Part shown: piece by piece, positions 34,889-43,286 of the stretch
Numbering within the stretch: the first letter of the stretch is position 1
Layout of the letters: every line of letters starts with the position of its first letter
Assembly: GCF_003610995.1 (NCBI RefSeq)
Contig: NZ_CP032543.1
Coordinates: 3,224,001-3,288,000 of the forward strand
From: Streptomyces griseus subsp. griseus
GTDB taxonomy: Bacteria; Actinomycetota; Actinomycetes; Streptomycetales; Streptomycetaceae
Reading direction: 5' to 3'
DNA length: 64,000 bases
Position numbers and translations under genes: made by a program
The notes under the pieces: generated by a model
Told to the model about the DNA's origin: nothing
The model's input: only the letters and a program-made list of their open reading frames with translations
Database searches by the model: none

Positions 34889-35012
34889 CGGAGGCGCGGA
34901 CGAGACGCGGACCGGTGCGCGGGGCGGGGCGCGGGTCGGGGGCTCGGGGCGGGGCCCAGGTCGGGGCGCGGGCCGGGGGCTCGGGTCGGAGGCGCGGACG
35001 AGACGCGGACCG
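34889..35012. repeat. Imperfect direct repeats with a 26-nt exact unit
   Basis: CGGAGGCGCGGACGAGACGC followed by GGACCG occurs at 34889-34914 and 34987-35012. Between them GGGTCGGGGGCTCGGG and GGGCCGGGGGCTCGGG also alternate. The block fills the gap before the ClC-like gene and has no open frame of its own. Confidence 0.7.
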
Positions 35013-35103
35013 AAGTGGCACGGGCGGGACGCGCACCGGGACGCGGTGCCACTGGAGGGCGCAATGGTCTGGTTTATCTGTTTCGTCACCCTAGGGTGTG
35101 CCG

Positions 35104-36390
35104 GTGGCCCCCGAATCCCCCGCGCCTGCGCACCCCCACCCCTCGGCCGCCCCCGCCCGGCGGCTCCTGCCGCTCGTGGTGCCCGCCATCGCCGTCGGTA
35201 TCGTCTGCGCGCTGATCCTGCTCGCGGTCAGCCTGCTGGCGGAACGGCTCCAGGACGCGCTCTGGCAGACCCTGCCGGACGCGCTCGGCGTAGGGCGGTT
35301 CTCCTCGCTCTGGATGATCGTCATGCTCACCGCGACCGGCCTCGCGGTGGGGCTGGTCCTGCGGGCGGTGCCCGGGCACGGCGGGGCCGACCCGGCCACC
35401 ACCGGGCTGGTGGACGCGCCGATGCGGCCGGGCATCGTCCCCGGACTGCTCCTGGTGACCGTGCTGGCGCTGGCGGGCGGGGTGAGCCTCGGACCGGAGA
35501 ACCCGATCACCGCCGCCAACATCGCCCTCGCCTACTGGATCGGCCGGCGGGCCGCTCCAGGCGCGCCTGCCGAGCTCTGGGTGGCGCTGGCCGCCGCCGG
35601 GACGGTCGGCGCCCTTTTCGGCACCCCGATCGCCGCCGCGCTGATCCTCTCCGAGTCGCTGGCCTCGCAGCCGGGGCCCGGGGCGTTCTGGGACCGGCTC
35701 TTCGCGCCGCTCGCGGCCGGTACGGCGGGGGCGCTGACCATGTCGCTGATCGCGGAGCCCAGTTTCGACCTCTCGCTCCCCGCGTACACCGGACCGCACT
35801 GGGGTGACCTGCTCTCCGCCCTCCTGATCGCCTCGGCGGGCGCGCTCCTCGGCCTGGCGGCGGTGTACGTGTTCCCGCTGGCGCACCGGGCCTTCCGCGC
35901 GCTGCGGTACCCGGTGCTCGCGCTGACCCTCGGCGGGCTGGTGCTGGGGCTGCTCGGGGCGCTGGGCGGCCATCTGACCCTCTTCAAGGGGCTGGACGAG
36001 GTGAAGGAGATCGCCGGGGACCCGAACGGGTGGTCGGCCGGGGAGTTCGCCGGGATGGCCGTGGTGAAGATGGCCGCGCTGGTCATCGCGGCGACGTGCG
36101 GCTTCCGGGGCGGGCGGATCTTCCCGGCGGTCTTCGCGGGGGCGGCGCTCGGCCTCTGCGCCCACGCCCTGGTCGACGCCGTGCCGCCGGCGCTCGCGGT
36201 CTCCTGCGCGGTGCTGGGCGTGCTCCTCGCCGTGACCCGGCAGGGGTGGGTGAGCCTGTTCACGGCGGCGGTGCTGGTCAGCGACGCGTCCGTACTGCCG
36301 CTGCTCTGTGCCGCCACCCTGCCCGCCTGGCTGCTGGTGACCGGGCGGGCGCAGATGCAGCTGGACGGGGCGGGCAAGGCGCTGCGGTGA
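35104..36390 (+). CDS. ClC-like ion channel/transporter
   Basis: A 428-residue polytopic protein of the ClC superfamily with about 11 hydrophobic segments. The filter-like loops are ALAGGVSLGPENPITAAN (compare GxxxGREGP), AGTVGALFGTPIAAALILSE and TCGFRGGRIFPAVFAGAALG (compare GxxGGIFxP). It could be a chloride channel or a Cl/H antiporter. The gating-Glu position appears as E in GPEN. TAGGGT at 35092-35097 lies 6 nt before GTG 35104, suggesting a leaderless mRNA. GTG 35098 would add two residues. It lies directly upstream of the flavodoxin-like reductase and glutamate decarboxylase. Confidence 0.85.
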   Translation: MAPESPAPAHPHPSAAPARRLLPLVVPAIAVGIVCALILLAVSLLAERLQDALWQTLPDALGVGRFSSLWMIVMLTATGLAVGLVLRAVPGHGGADPATTGLVDAPMRPGIVPGLLLVTVLALAGGVSLGPENPITAANIALAYWIGRRAAPGAPAELWVALAAAGTVGALFGTPIAAALILSESLASQPGPGAFWDRLFAPLAAGTAGALTMSLIAEPSFDLSLPAYTGPHWGDLLSALLIASAGALLGLAAVYVFPLAHRAFRALRYPVLALTLGGLVLGLLGALGGHLTLFKGLDEVKEIAGDPNGWSAGEFAGMAVVKMAALVIAATCGFRGGRIFPAVFAGAALGLCAHALVDAVPPALAVSCAVLGVLLAVTRQGWVSLFTAAVLVSDASVLPLLCAATLPAWLLVTGRAQMQLDGAGKALR

Positions 36391-36513
36391 GACGACGGTG
36401 ATGCGTACGGAGGCGGGTCCGCCCGGCGCGCCGGGTGCGGCGGATATCCGTATCGTCAGCTTGGTACAGCTGTGTGCCGTTTCGACCTGATGCTGTCCCG
36501 ACGGAGGTCCCGT

Positions 36514-37137
36514 ATGTCCACGCCCGTCAACGTCGCCGTCATCTACTACTCGTCCACCGGCACGATCGCCACCATCGCCCGGGCCATCGCCGAGGACGCG
36601 GAGCGGGCCGGGGCCCAGGTGCGGCTGCGCAAGGCCGCCGAGCTGGCCCCGCAGGCGGCCATCGACTCCAACCCGGCCTGGGCCGCCAACCTGGAGGCGA
36701 CCGCCTCCGTCCCGGAGGTCTCGCCGGACGACATGGTCTGGGCGGACGCGGTGATCTTCGGTTCGCCGACCCGGTACGGGAACGTCGCCGCGCAGCTCAA
36801 GCAGTTCATCGACGCCCTGGGCGGGCTCTGGCAGTCCGGGCAGCTGGCCGACAAGGTCTACAGCGGCTTCACCGCCAGCGCCACCGCCCACGGCGGCCAG
36901 GAGTCCACGCTGCTCGCGCTCTACAACACGATCCACCACTTCGGCGGCATCCTCGTCTCCCCCGGTTACACCGACCCGTCGAAGTTCGTCGACGGCAACC
37001 CGTACGGCACCTCGCACGTGTCCGGGCAGGGCGACCTCCCCGTCGGTGACGTGACACTGACCGCCGCCCGTGTGCAGGCCGAGCGCGTCGTGAAGTTCAC
37101 CCGGGCGCTGAAGGCCGGCCTCGCCGCCGAGAGCTGA
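36514..37137 (+). CDS. WrbA-like NAD(P)H:quinone oxidoreductase (flavodoxin fold)
   Basis: A 207-residue flavodoxin-fold enzyme that should reduce quinones by two electrons using bound FMN. VAVIYYSSTGTIATIARAIAEDA is the phosphate-binding loop. IFGSPTRYGNVAAQLKQFID and SGFTASATAHGGQESTLLALYNTIHHFGGILVSPGY are WrbA blocks. ATG 36514 has GGAGG 8 nt upstream, which rules out the upstream ATG at 36472. The glutamate decarboxylase starts 38 nt after its stop, so both are probably in one transcript. Confidence 0.93.
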   Translation: MSTPVNVAVIYYSSTGTIATIARAIAEDAERAGAQVRLRKAAELAPQAAIDSNPAWAANLEATASVPEVSPDDMVWADAVIFGSPTRYGNVAAQLKQFIDALGGLWQSGQLADKVYSGFTASATAHGGQESTLLALYNTIHHFGGILVSPGYTDPSKFVDGNPYGTSHVSGQGDLPVGDVTLTAARVQAERVVKFTRALKAGLAAES

Positions 37138-37175
37138 GAGACGAGAAGACGAGACCGGAGAAAGGTTGCTCCCCC

Positions 37176-38603
37176 ATGCCGCTCCACCGAGGCGCCCATC
37201 CGCAGCGGGACGAACACTCCGAGGAGCGGCGCAGGCTCGCCCTCAACCCCTTCTTCGGCGAGGCCGATCCGACGGCCGCGATGAACACGGCGCCGCCCCG
37301 GCACCGGCTCCCCGACGGGCCGCTGCCCCCGCAGACGGCGTACCGGCTGGTCCATGACGAGCTGATGCTGGACGGCAACTCCCGGCTCAACCTGGCCACC
37401 TTCGTCACCACCTGGATGGAGCCGCAGGCCGGGGTGCTGATGGGTGAGTGCCGCGACAAGAACATGATCGACAAGGACGAGTACCCGCGCACCGCCGAGC
37501 TGGAGCGGCGCTGTGTGGCGATGCTCGCCGACCTGTGGAACGCGCCCGATCCGGCGACCGCCGTGGGGTGTTCGACCACCGGGTCGAGTGAGGCGTGCAT
37601 GCTGGCCGGGCTCGCGCTGAAGCGCCGCTGGGCCAAGCGGAACGCCGACCGCTATCCGGCGACCGCCCGGCCCAATCTGGTGATGGGCGTCAATGTGCAG
37701 GTCTGCTGGGAGAAGTTCTGCAACTTCTGGGAGGTGGAGGCCCGGCAGGTCCCGATGGACGGCGAGCGCTTCCATCTCGACCCGGAGGCCGCCGCCGAGC
37801 TCTGCGACGAGAACACGATCGGCGTCGTCGGCATCCTCGGCTCCACCTTCGACGGATCCTACGAGCCCATCGCCGATCTCTGCGCGGCCCTGGACGCCCT
37901 CCAGGAGCGCACCGGCCTTGATGTCCCCGTCCACGTCGACGGCGCCTCCGGCGCGATGGTGGCACCCTTCCTCGACCCGGACCTGGTGTGGGACTTCCAG
38001 CTTCCGAGGGTCTCCTCGATCAACACCTCGGGCCACAAGTACGGGCTGGTCTACCCGGGCGTCGGCTGGGCGCTGTGGCGTACGGCGGACGAGCTGCCGG
38101 AGGACCTGGTCTTCCGGGTCAACTACCTGGGCGGCGACATGCCGACCTTCGCGCTGAACTTCTCCCGGCCCGGGGCCCAGGTGGTCGCGCAGTACTACAC
38201 GTTCCTGCGCCTCGGGCACGACGGCTACCGGGCGGTCCAGCAGGCCTCCCGGGACGTGGCCTGCGGGCTGGCCCGGGAGATCGAGGAGCTGGGCGACTTC
38301 CGGCTCCTGACCCGGGGCGACGAGCTGCCGGTCTTCGCCTTCACGACCAAGCCGGAGGTCCACGCGTACGACGTGTTCGACGTCTCCCGCCGGCTGCGGG
38401 AACACGGCTGGCTGGTCCCGGCCTACACGTTCCCCGCCAACCGGCAGGACCTGTCGGTGCTGCGGGTGGTGTGCCGCAACGGGTTCTCCTCGGACCTGGC
38501 CGCCCTGCTGATCGAGGACCTCAAACTGCTGCTGCCCGAACTGCGGGCGCAGAAGCACCCGTTGAGCCATGACCGGGCGGCCCCGACGGCGTTCCACCAC
38601 TAG
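37176..38603 (+). CDS. gadB: Glutamate decarboxylase
   Basis: Group II PLP decarboxylase converting glutamate to GABA with uptake of a proton. The 475-residue protein matches bacterial GadA/GadB along its length: NPFFGEADP near the N-terminus, LNLATFVTTWMEPQA, NMIDKDEYPRTAELE, CSTTGSSEACMLAGLA, VHVDGASGAMVAPFLDP and the PLP-lysine motif SINTSGHKYGLVYPGVGW. No glutamate/GABA antiporter gene is visible nearby, so GABA may be used inside the cell. The neighbours are a flavodoxin-like reductase and a ClC-like channel, a pairing reminiscent of acid-resistance modules. Confidence 0.95.
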   Translation: MPLHRGAHPQRDEHSEERRRLALNPFFGEADPTAAMNTAPPRHRLPDGPLPPQTAYRLVHDELMLDGNSRLNLATFVTTWMEPQAGVLMGECRDKNMIDKDEYPRTAELERRCVAMLADLWNAPDPATAVGCSTTGSSEACMLAGLALKRRWAKRNADRYPATARPNLVMGVNVQVCWEKFCNFWEVEARQVPMDGERFHLDPEAAAELCDENTIGVVGILGSTFDGSYEPIADLCAALDALQERTGLDVPVHVDGASGAMVAPFLDPDLVWDFQLPRVSSINTSGHKYGLVYPGVGWALWRTADELPEDLVFRVNYLGGDMPTFALNFSRPGAQVVAQYYTFLRLGHDGYRAVQQASRDVACGLAREIEELGDFRLLTRGDELPVFAFTTKPEVHAYDVFDVSRRLREHGWLVPAYTFPANRQDLSVLRVVCRNGFSSDLAALLIEDLKLLLPELRAQKHPLSHDRAAPTAFHH

Positions 38604-38609
38604 GGCCCG

Positions 38610-38867
38610 CTACCGGCTCAGCCGCGCGAACCGGCCCATCGCCAGCGGGAAGAACACCACGATGATCGCCACCGGCCAGAGCACGGCGAGGAGTTGGGCG
38701 TGTTCGGCGGCCCAGGATCCGGTGGCGCCGCCCGGGTTGCCGAACAACTCCCGTACGGCGGTGGCGGTCGCGGACATCGGATTCCACTCGACCACCGCGC
38801 CCAGCCGGCCCGGCATCGACGCCGGTGCGGCGAACACGTCGGAGAGGAAGCCGACCGGCCAGACGGC
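38610..38867 (-). pseudogene. C-terminal remnant of an ABC-2/DrrB-type drug exporter permease
   Basis: 85 codons remain: [20 protein letters not shown], then [18 protein letters not shown] and the last helix [26 protein letters not shown]. This is the end of a daunorubicin-resistance-type (DrrB) permease. The frame closes upstream at a TGA at 38868-38870, where homology stops, and the rest of the permease plus its partner ATPase are missing. The usual order PadR-ATPase-permease is thus collapsed to PadR plus this stub, consistent with an internal deletion. An internal ATG at 38837 could start a 75-residue peptide but is unlikely to be functional. Confidence 0.7.
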
Positions 38868-38888
38868 TCACTTATGCGCCAAACTTGA

Positions 38889-39530
38889 TCACTCGTCGTC
38901 CCCGGGATCCGGGACACCTGTCGCGTACGGGTTCTCCTCGCCCTCCGCCAGCACTCCGACGAACGGGTCGCCCTCGCCCGCGAAGGTGTACGCGCCGCCC
39001 TCGATCCGTGCGATCAGGCCCCGGGTCCACTCCGCGCCCGCGTCGGCCGAGTGCACCCACAGGTTCATGATCTCGCCGATGTGGCCGAGGGATTCGGGGC
39101 CGTCCTCGGGCGTGTAGTACCCGGTGACCGAGTCCCGCCACTCCTTGATGCCCTCCACCCGCTCCTTGAGCAGCGTCACCGCCTCCTCGCGGGGCAGGTC
39201 GACGATGAACCCGATCGCCGCCGAGAGGACGTCGAGGCTCTGGTCGTAGGAGCGGATGGCGTCGCGCAGGAGGGTGCGGTACTCGGCGAGGCCGTCCTCC
39301 GTCACCTCGTACTCGGTACGCGGCGGGCCCCCGGCCGTGGAGGGGGCCGTCTCGTGCGCCAGGAGCAGGCCCTGCTTCGCCATCTGCTTCAGGGCGTGGT
39401 AGATCGACCCGGGCTTGGCGTTGGACCACTCGTGGGCGCCCCAGAACTCCAGGTCGTTGCGGACCTGGTAGCCGTGCGCGCGGCCGTGCATGCGCACAGC
39501 GCCGAGGACCAGCAGCCGGATCGCGGACAT
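38889..39530 (-). CDS. PadR-family transcriptional regulator
   Basis: A 213-residue repressor. The winged helix at the N-terminus reads SAIRLLVLGAVRMHGRAHGYQVRNDLEFWG to KPGSIYHALKQMAKQGLL, with wing EYEVTEDGLAEYRTLLRDAI. A longer C-terminal helical domain with acidic tail follows. I use ATG 39530; the frame opens at GTG 39539. Its normal target, a DrrAB-type exporter, survives here only as a fragment 20 nt downstream, so the regulator may now control itself or distant genes. A near-palindrome lies upstream at 39547-39562. Confidence 0.9.
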   Translation of the reverse strand: MSAIRLLVLGAVRMHGRAHGYQVRNDLEFWGAHEWSNAKPGSIYHALKQMAKQGLLLAHETAPSTAGGPPRTEYEVTEDGLAEYRTLLRDAIRSYDQSLDVLSAAIGFIVDLPREEAVTLLKERVEGIKEWRDSVTGYYTPEDGPESLGHIGEIMNLWVHSADAGAEWTRGLIARIEGGAYTFAGEGDPFVGVLAEGEENPYATGVPDPGDDE

Positions 39531-39546
39531 GGCACCCACCCCTTCC

Positions 39547-39562
39547 TACTCAACTTTGACTA
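39547..39562. promoter_or_regulatory. Near-palindromic operator upstream of padR-like gene
   Basis: TACTCAA-CT-TTGACTA, arms of 7 bp with one mismatch, 17 nt upstream of the PadR ATG. Position and symmetry fit autorepression. Confidence 0.5.
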
Positions 39563-39619
39563 GGGTAGCCCGGCCGATCGGAAGGGAAGAGTCCGCCGGG
39601 GCCCCGGACCTCCAGGGGC

Positions 39620-41077
39620 TCAGAAGGGGAAGACCGAGCGGCCGTGCTGGATCGACATCCAGCGCTGCGTCGTGAACGCATCCACCGCCGCCTCGCCGTT
39701 CAGCCGCCCCGTCCCTGACGCCTTCTCCCCGCCGAAGGGGACCAGCGGGTCGTCCTGGACGGTGGAGTCGTTGACGTGGAACATCCCGCTGTCGATCCGC
39801 CGCGCGAACCGCACCCCGCGCTCCACGTCCCCGGTGTGAACGGCGCCGCTCAGTCCGTAGGGGCCGTCGTTGACGATCCGTACGGCGTCGTCCTCGCCGT
39901 CGAACGTCACCAGCAGGGCCACCGGGCCGAGGATCTCCTGCCGGAGCAGCGGGGAGTCCTCCGCGAGGCCGGTGAGAACGGTCGGCGCGACGACGTTGCC
40001 GACGGTCCGGCCGCGTACGAGAGCCGTCGCGCCGTCCTCGATGGCCCGGTCCACCAGGGCGTCCAGGGCATCGGCCTGGAAGGCGTTGATGACGGGCCCG
40101 ACGGTGGTCTCCGGGTCCCTCGGGTCGCCGGCCTTGAGGGCGGCCACCCGGGCGGTGAACTCCTCGGCGAACTCCCCCGCCACCGCCCGGTCCACCAGGA
40201 TGCGCGTGGCGGCCAGGCAGGTCTGCCCCTGATAGACGAAGCGGCTGAAGAGAGCCGCCCGGACCGCGTGGTCGACGTCGGCGTCCGCCAGCACCACGAG
40301 GGCGCTGTTGCCGCCCAGTTCGAGAACGGTCCGCTTGAAGGCCCCGGCCGCGGTGGCGGCGATGTGCCGGCCGACCCGCTCGGAGCCGCTGAACGAGATC
40401 ACCTTGGGCACGGGGTGCTCGATGAACGCGTCGCCGATCTCGGCACTGTCGGTGATGACGACGTTGAGCAGCCCGGCCGGCAGCCCGGCGTCCTCGAATA
40501 TCTTCGCGATCAGCCCGCCGCCGACGACGGGCGCGTTCTGGTGGGGCTTGACGACGACCGCGTTGCCGAGTGCCAGGGCGGGTGCGACGGACTTCATCGC
40601 CACCAGGAAAGGGAAGTTGAAGGCGCTGATGACGCCCACGACACCGACGGGCAGCCGGTGGACCCGGTTCTCCCGGCCGTCCCCCACGGCCGGCAGCAGC
40701 CTCGCGGTGGGCCGCACAGTCTGGCGGACCGCCTCGCGCAGGAACTCCGACGCCGCGTGCACCTCGTGCGCCGCCCTCGACCGGATGCCGCCCAGTTCGT
40801 CGATGATCGCCTCGGTGATCTCCTCGGCGAGCTCTTCGGTGATCCGGAGCGCGCGCTCGATGACAGCGCGCCGCACGTACGGGCTGACGGCGGCCCACTC
40901 CCGCTGCGCCCGCTCGGCCGCCCGGTAGGCGCGGTCGACCTCCAGCGCGGTGGCCACAGTGACGGCGGCGAGTTTCTCACCGTTGTAGGGATTGAAATCG
41001 ATGATGTCCCACGAGCCGCTGCCGTCCAGCCACTCGCCGTCGATGTACTGGTGGGCCAGTTCACGGAAGAAGGACAT
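39620..41077 (-). CDS. NAD(P)-dependent aldehyde dehydrogenase
   Basis: A 485-residue enzyme of the ALDH superfamily oxidising an aldehyde to the acid. It shows GVISAFNFPFLVAMKSVAPALALGN and VVKPHQNAP (cofactor site), FSGSERVGRHIA, the catalytic Glu in LELGGNSALVVL and the nucleophile in VYQGQTCLAATR. The closest class by eye is benzaldehyde/vanillin dehydrogenase, but the substrate is not established. It is a single gene between the PadR regulator and the WhiJ-like regulator. The ATG is at 41077. Confidence 0.92.
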   Translation of the reverse strand: MSFFRELAHQYIDGEWLDGSGSWDIIDFNPYNGEKLAAVTVATALEVDRAYRAAERAQREWAAVSPYVRRAVIERALRITEELAEEITEAIIDELGGIRSRAAHEVHAASEFLREAVRQTVRPTARLLPAVGDGRENRVHRLPVGVVGVISAFNFPFLVAMKSVAPALALGNAVVVKPHQNAPVVGGGLIAKIFEDAGLPAGLLNVVITDSAEIGDAFIEHPVPKVISFSGSERVGRHIAATAAGAFKRTVLELGGNSALVVLADADVDHAVRAALFSRFVYQGQTCLAATRILVDRAVAGEFAEEFTARVAALKAGDPRDPETTVGPVINAFQADALDALVDRAIEDGATALVRGRTVGNVVAPTVLTGLAEDSPLLRQEILGPVALLVTFDGEDDAVRIVNDGPYGLSGAVHTGDVERGVRFARRIDSGMFHVNDSTVQDDPLVPFGGEKASGTGRLNGEAAVDAFTTQRWMSIQHGRSVFPF

Positions 41078-41135
41078 GCAATCCCTTACTGCAGGCGTTC
41101 GCAGACTCCTGATGTGGCGTCATCGTAACGAGAAA

Positions 41136-42017
41136 TCACGTCAGTTGGAGGAGTCCGCGCAGGAGATCCCGACTCTCCTCGGGACCGGGACTGTCCTTGC
41201 GCAGGCAGCCCATGGCCTTTTCGTACTGCGCGACTTCCTCCGCCTTGTCCAGATAGAGCGCACTTGTCAGCTGCTCCAAATAGACAATGTCCGACAGATC
41301 GGATTCCGGAAATCGGAGCATGGTGAACGAACCGCTCTCACCCGCATGCCCTCCGTAACTGAAGGGCATGACCTGAAGCGTGATGTTCGGCTGCTCCGAC
41401 ATGTCGATCAGATGCCGCAATTGGGCGCGCATCACTTCGCGTTCGCCGTACGGACGGCGCAGCGCGGCTTCGTCGAGAACGGCGTGGAAGACCGGGGCCC
41501 GCTCGGATACGAGGGCCTTCTGGCGCTCCAGCCGCAGGGCGACGCGGCGGTCGATCTCGGCGGCGGACGCGCCGCGCATTCCACGGGAGACGACGGCGTG
41601 GGCATAGGCCTCGGTCTGCAACAGGCCGTGCACGAACTGGACTTCATAGATACGGATGAGCGAGGCCGCCCCCTCCAGCCCTACATAGGTCTGGAACCAG
41701 CCGGGCAGCACATCTCCGTAACTGTGCCACCAGCCCGCCACATTGGCCTCGCGCGCCAGACCGAGAAGCGGGTCGCGCTCCGCGTCGTCCGCGACACCGT
41801 AGAGCGTGAGCAGATCCTCGACATCCCTGGCCTTGAAGCTCACCCGTCCCAACTCCATGCGGCTGATCTTCGATTCGGAGGCTCGGATGGAGTAGCCGGC
41901 CGCCTCACGGGTGATACCGCGCGACTCCCGCAGCCTTCTGAGCTGAGAGCCCAGCAGGATGCGCCGCACCACCGATCCACTCGACTCGCCTGCCGACACT
42001 GGCCCAACCCTCCCCAT
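41136..42017 (-). CDS. XRE-type regulator with DUF5753 (WhiJ-like)
   Basis: A 293-residue DNA-binding protein. The N-terminal HTH (LLGSQLRRLRESRGITREAAGYSIRASESKISRMELGR) is followed by the long DUF5753 domain (YEVQFVHGLLQTEAYAHAVV, RVALRLERQKAL, MRAQLRHLIDMSEQPNITLQVMPFS, SDIVYLEQLTSALYLDKAEEVAQY). In streptomycetes such proteins (WhiJ and relatives) work together with DUF397 proteins, and often with an anti-sigma-like ATPase, in development and antibiotic control. All three kinds of gene are present here. The ATG is at 42017. Confidence 0.9.
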   Translation of the reverse strand: MGRVGPVSAGESSGSVVRRILLGSQLRRLRESRGITREAAGYSIRASESKISRMELGRVSFKARDVEDLLTLYGVADDAERDPLLGLAREANVAGWWHSYGDVLPGWFQTYVGLEGAASLIRIYEVQFVHGLLQTEAYAHAVVSRGMRGASAAEIDRRVALRLERQKALVSERAPVFHAVLDEAALRRPYGEREVMRAQLRHLIDMSEQPNITLQVMPFSYGGHAGESGSFTMLRFPESDLSDIVYLEQLTSALYLDKAEEVAQYEKAMGCLRKDSPGPEESRDLLRGLLQLT

Positions 42018-42344
42018 CGCCTACCGGGCACTCGGGGCGCCCCCAGAACCCCTCGACCCCGAAGCCAGGATTCTGCCACCAAAACGCTTCAGCCCGTACT
42101 CATTCGATTACGGAAATGAGAAGACGTCCGGAAAGCTCCGAAACTGCCCGACGGAAGAAATACGCCGGAATCACCACGGTACCGGGCAGGTCCGGCGCGT
42201 GCACGTGCATCTGCCCTTGCATCTGCTCTACGCATTGGGAAGCATGACCCCTGCGCACCTGCGTGCTCGTGTTGTGCCGCTGTACCCCCGCAGTACCGCT
42301 TACAGGCAGTGCCGCTACAGCCGCGAATCCCGGGAGTGCCTCGT
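42018..42344. other. Intergenic regulatory region between the divergent WhiJ-like and HATPase genes
   Basis: 327 nt with lower G+C than its surroundings (for example 42090-42175). It must contain both divergent promoters and carries the shared 28-nt motif at 42199-42226. I see no small gene in it. Confidence 0.6.
42199..42226 (+). promoter_or_regulatory. Shared 28-nt motif, copy A (candidate WhiJ-like operator)
   Basis: Contains the perfect palindrome TGCACGTGCA (42200-42209) running into TGCATCTGC twice with a 12-nt period (42206-42214, 42218-42226). A copy with 25 of 28 identical bases lies in inverted orientation at 43259-43286, upstream of the DUF397 gene. Confidence 0.6.
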
Positions 42345-42872
42345 ATGGGGACGAATGGATCGACGATGCTCGAGCCGTTACGGCAGGGGCTTCCCCCGAC
42401 CGATCCCTCAGGGGTCGCCGGCTCAGCCTCCTGCGCTCTGCCCGCCCGTTTTGAAGCGGTCGGCGGAGCACGGCAGTTCACCAGGTCCACCCTGGACCGG
42501 TGGGAGCTGGGCGACCGTTTCGACGATGTCGCCCTGGTGGTGTCCGAGCTCGTCACCAACGCCCTGCGCCACGCACTGCCGAGCGATCCGCCCCGGGAGT
42601 TCCAGGACCCGCCGGTGCGGCTGCATCTGATGCGCTCGAGCTCGCGGCTGGTCTGCGCGGTGCGCGATCCCAGCCGGGACAGCCCGGTGGCGGGCGAGGC
42701 GGCGGACTCCGCCGAGTCGGGCCGCGGCCTGTTCCTGGTGGAGTGCGTCAGCGACAGCTGGGGCTGGCACCCCTCACCCGCACCGGCCGGTGAGTTCCCG
42801 GCCGCGCCCCTGCACGGCAAGGTGGTCTGGGCACTGTTCCGGCTCTCGGACTGCGCGAAGAACGGACAGTGA
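42345..42872 (+). CDS. HATPase-domain (anti-sigma-like) regulatory protein
   Basis: A 175-residue protein of the HATPase_c_2 class: ALVVSELVTNALRHALPSD (N-box with ATP-Mg contacts), VCAVRDPSRDSP and ESGRGLFLVECVSDSWGW (G-box). Anti-sigma kinases and the WhiJ-associated ATPases have this architecture. ATG 42345 has GGGAG 9 nt upstream; an in-frame ATG at 42309 lacks one. It is divergent from the WhiJ-like gene and convergent with the DUF397 gene. Confidence 0.85.
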   Translation: MGTNGSTMLEPLRQGLPPTDPSGVAGSASCALPARFEAVGGARQFTRSTLDRWELGDRFDDVALVVSELVTNALRHALPSDPPREFQDPPVRLHLMRSSSRLVCAVRDPSRDSPVAGEAADSAESGRGLFLVECVSDSWGWHPSPAPAGEFPAAPLHGKVVWALFRLSDCAKNGQ

Positions 42873-42958
42873 GCGAAGGCGACTTGGGCCCCGCGAGGGG
42901 CCAGGGGAATCATCCGTCCGACTGGCCGCCGGAGTCAGCCTCCAGCCGTCAGATGGCC

Positions 42959-43195
42959 TCAGGCTGTCAGGTGGTCGAACTCGCCGTCCTTGACGCCGAG
43001 CAGCAGCGCCTCGATCTCGGCCGGCGTATAGACGAGCGCGGGCCCGTCGGGATGGCGGGAGTTCCGCATCGCGACATCCCCTCCGGGCAGTTTCGCGAAC
43101 TCCACGCAGGATCCCTGGGAGTTGCTGTGCCTGCTCTTCTGCCAGACGACTCCGCGAAGCTCTGTGGCCGCCATGCCGTTGTACACGTGGTGCAC
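42959..43195 (-). CDS. DUF397 small protein
   Basis: A 78-residue member of the DUF397 family that partners DUF5753/XRE regulators: GVVWQKSRHSNSQGSCVEFA, GGDVAMRNSRHPDGPALVYT and EIEALLLGVKDGEFDHL. GTG 43195 is chosen for its GGGGAG 6 nt upstream; ATG 43174 and TTG 43216 are alternatives. Together with the XRE protein at 41136 it probably forms a toxin-antitoxin-like or repressor/antirepressor pair, as discussed for WhiJ systems. The motif copy at 43259-43286 lies 64 nt upstream. Confidence 0.88.
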   Translation of the reverse strand: MHHVYNGMAATELRGVVWQKSRHSNSQGSCVEFAKLPGGDVAMRNSRHPDGPALVYTPAEIEALLLGVKDGEFDHLTA

Positions 43196-43258
43196 AGGAC
43201 GCTCCCCGAGTTGCAAGGTGCAAGTGTCAACTAAGTCGGATCATAGCTCTGTTCATAT

Positions 43259-43286
43259 GCCGATGCATGAGCAGATGCACGTGCAC
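43259..43286 (-). promoter_or_regulatory. Shared 28-nt motif, copy B (candidate WhiJ-like operator)
   Basis: Read on the minus strand it is GTGCACGTGCATCTGC, then TCATGCATCGGC. It keeps the TGCACGTGCA palindrome (43276-43285) and the 12-nt-spaced TGCATC repeats of copy A. It faces the DUF397 gene. Confidence 0.6.
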
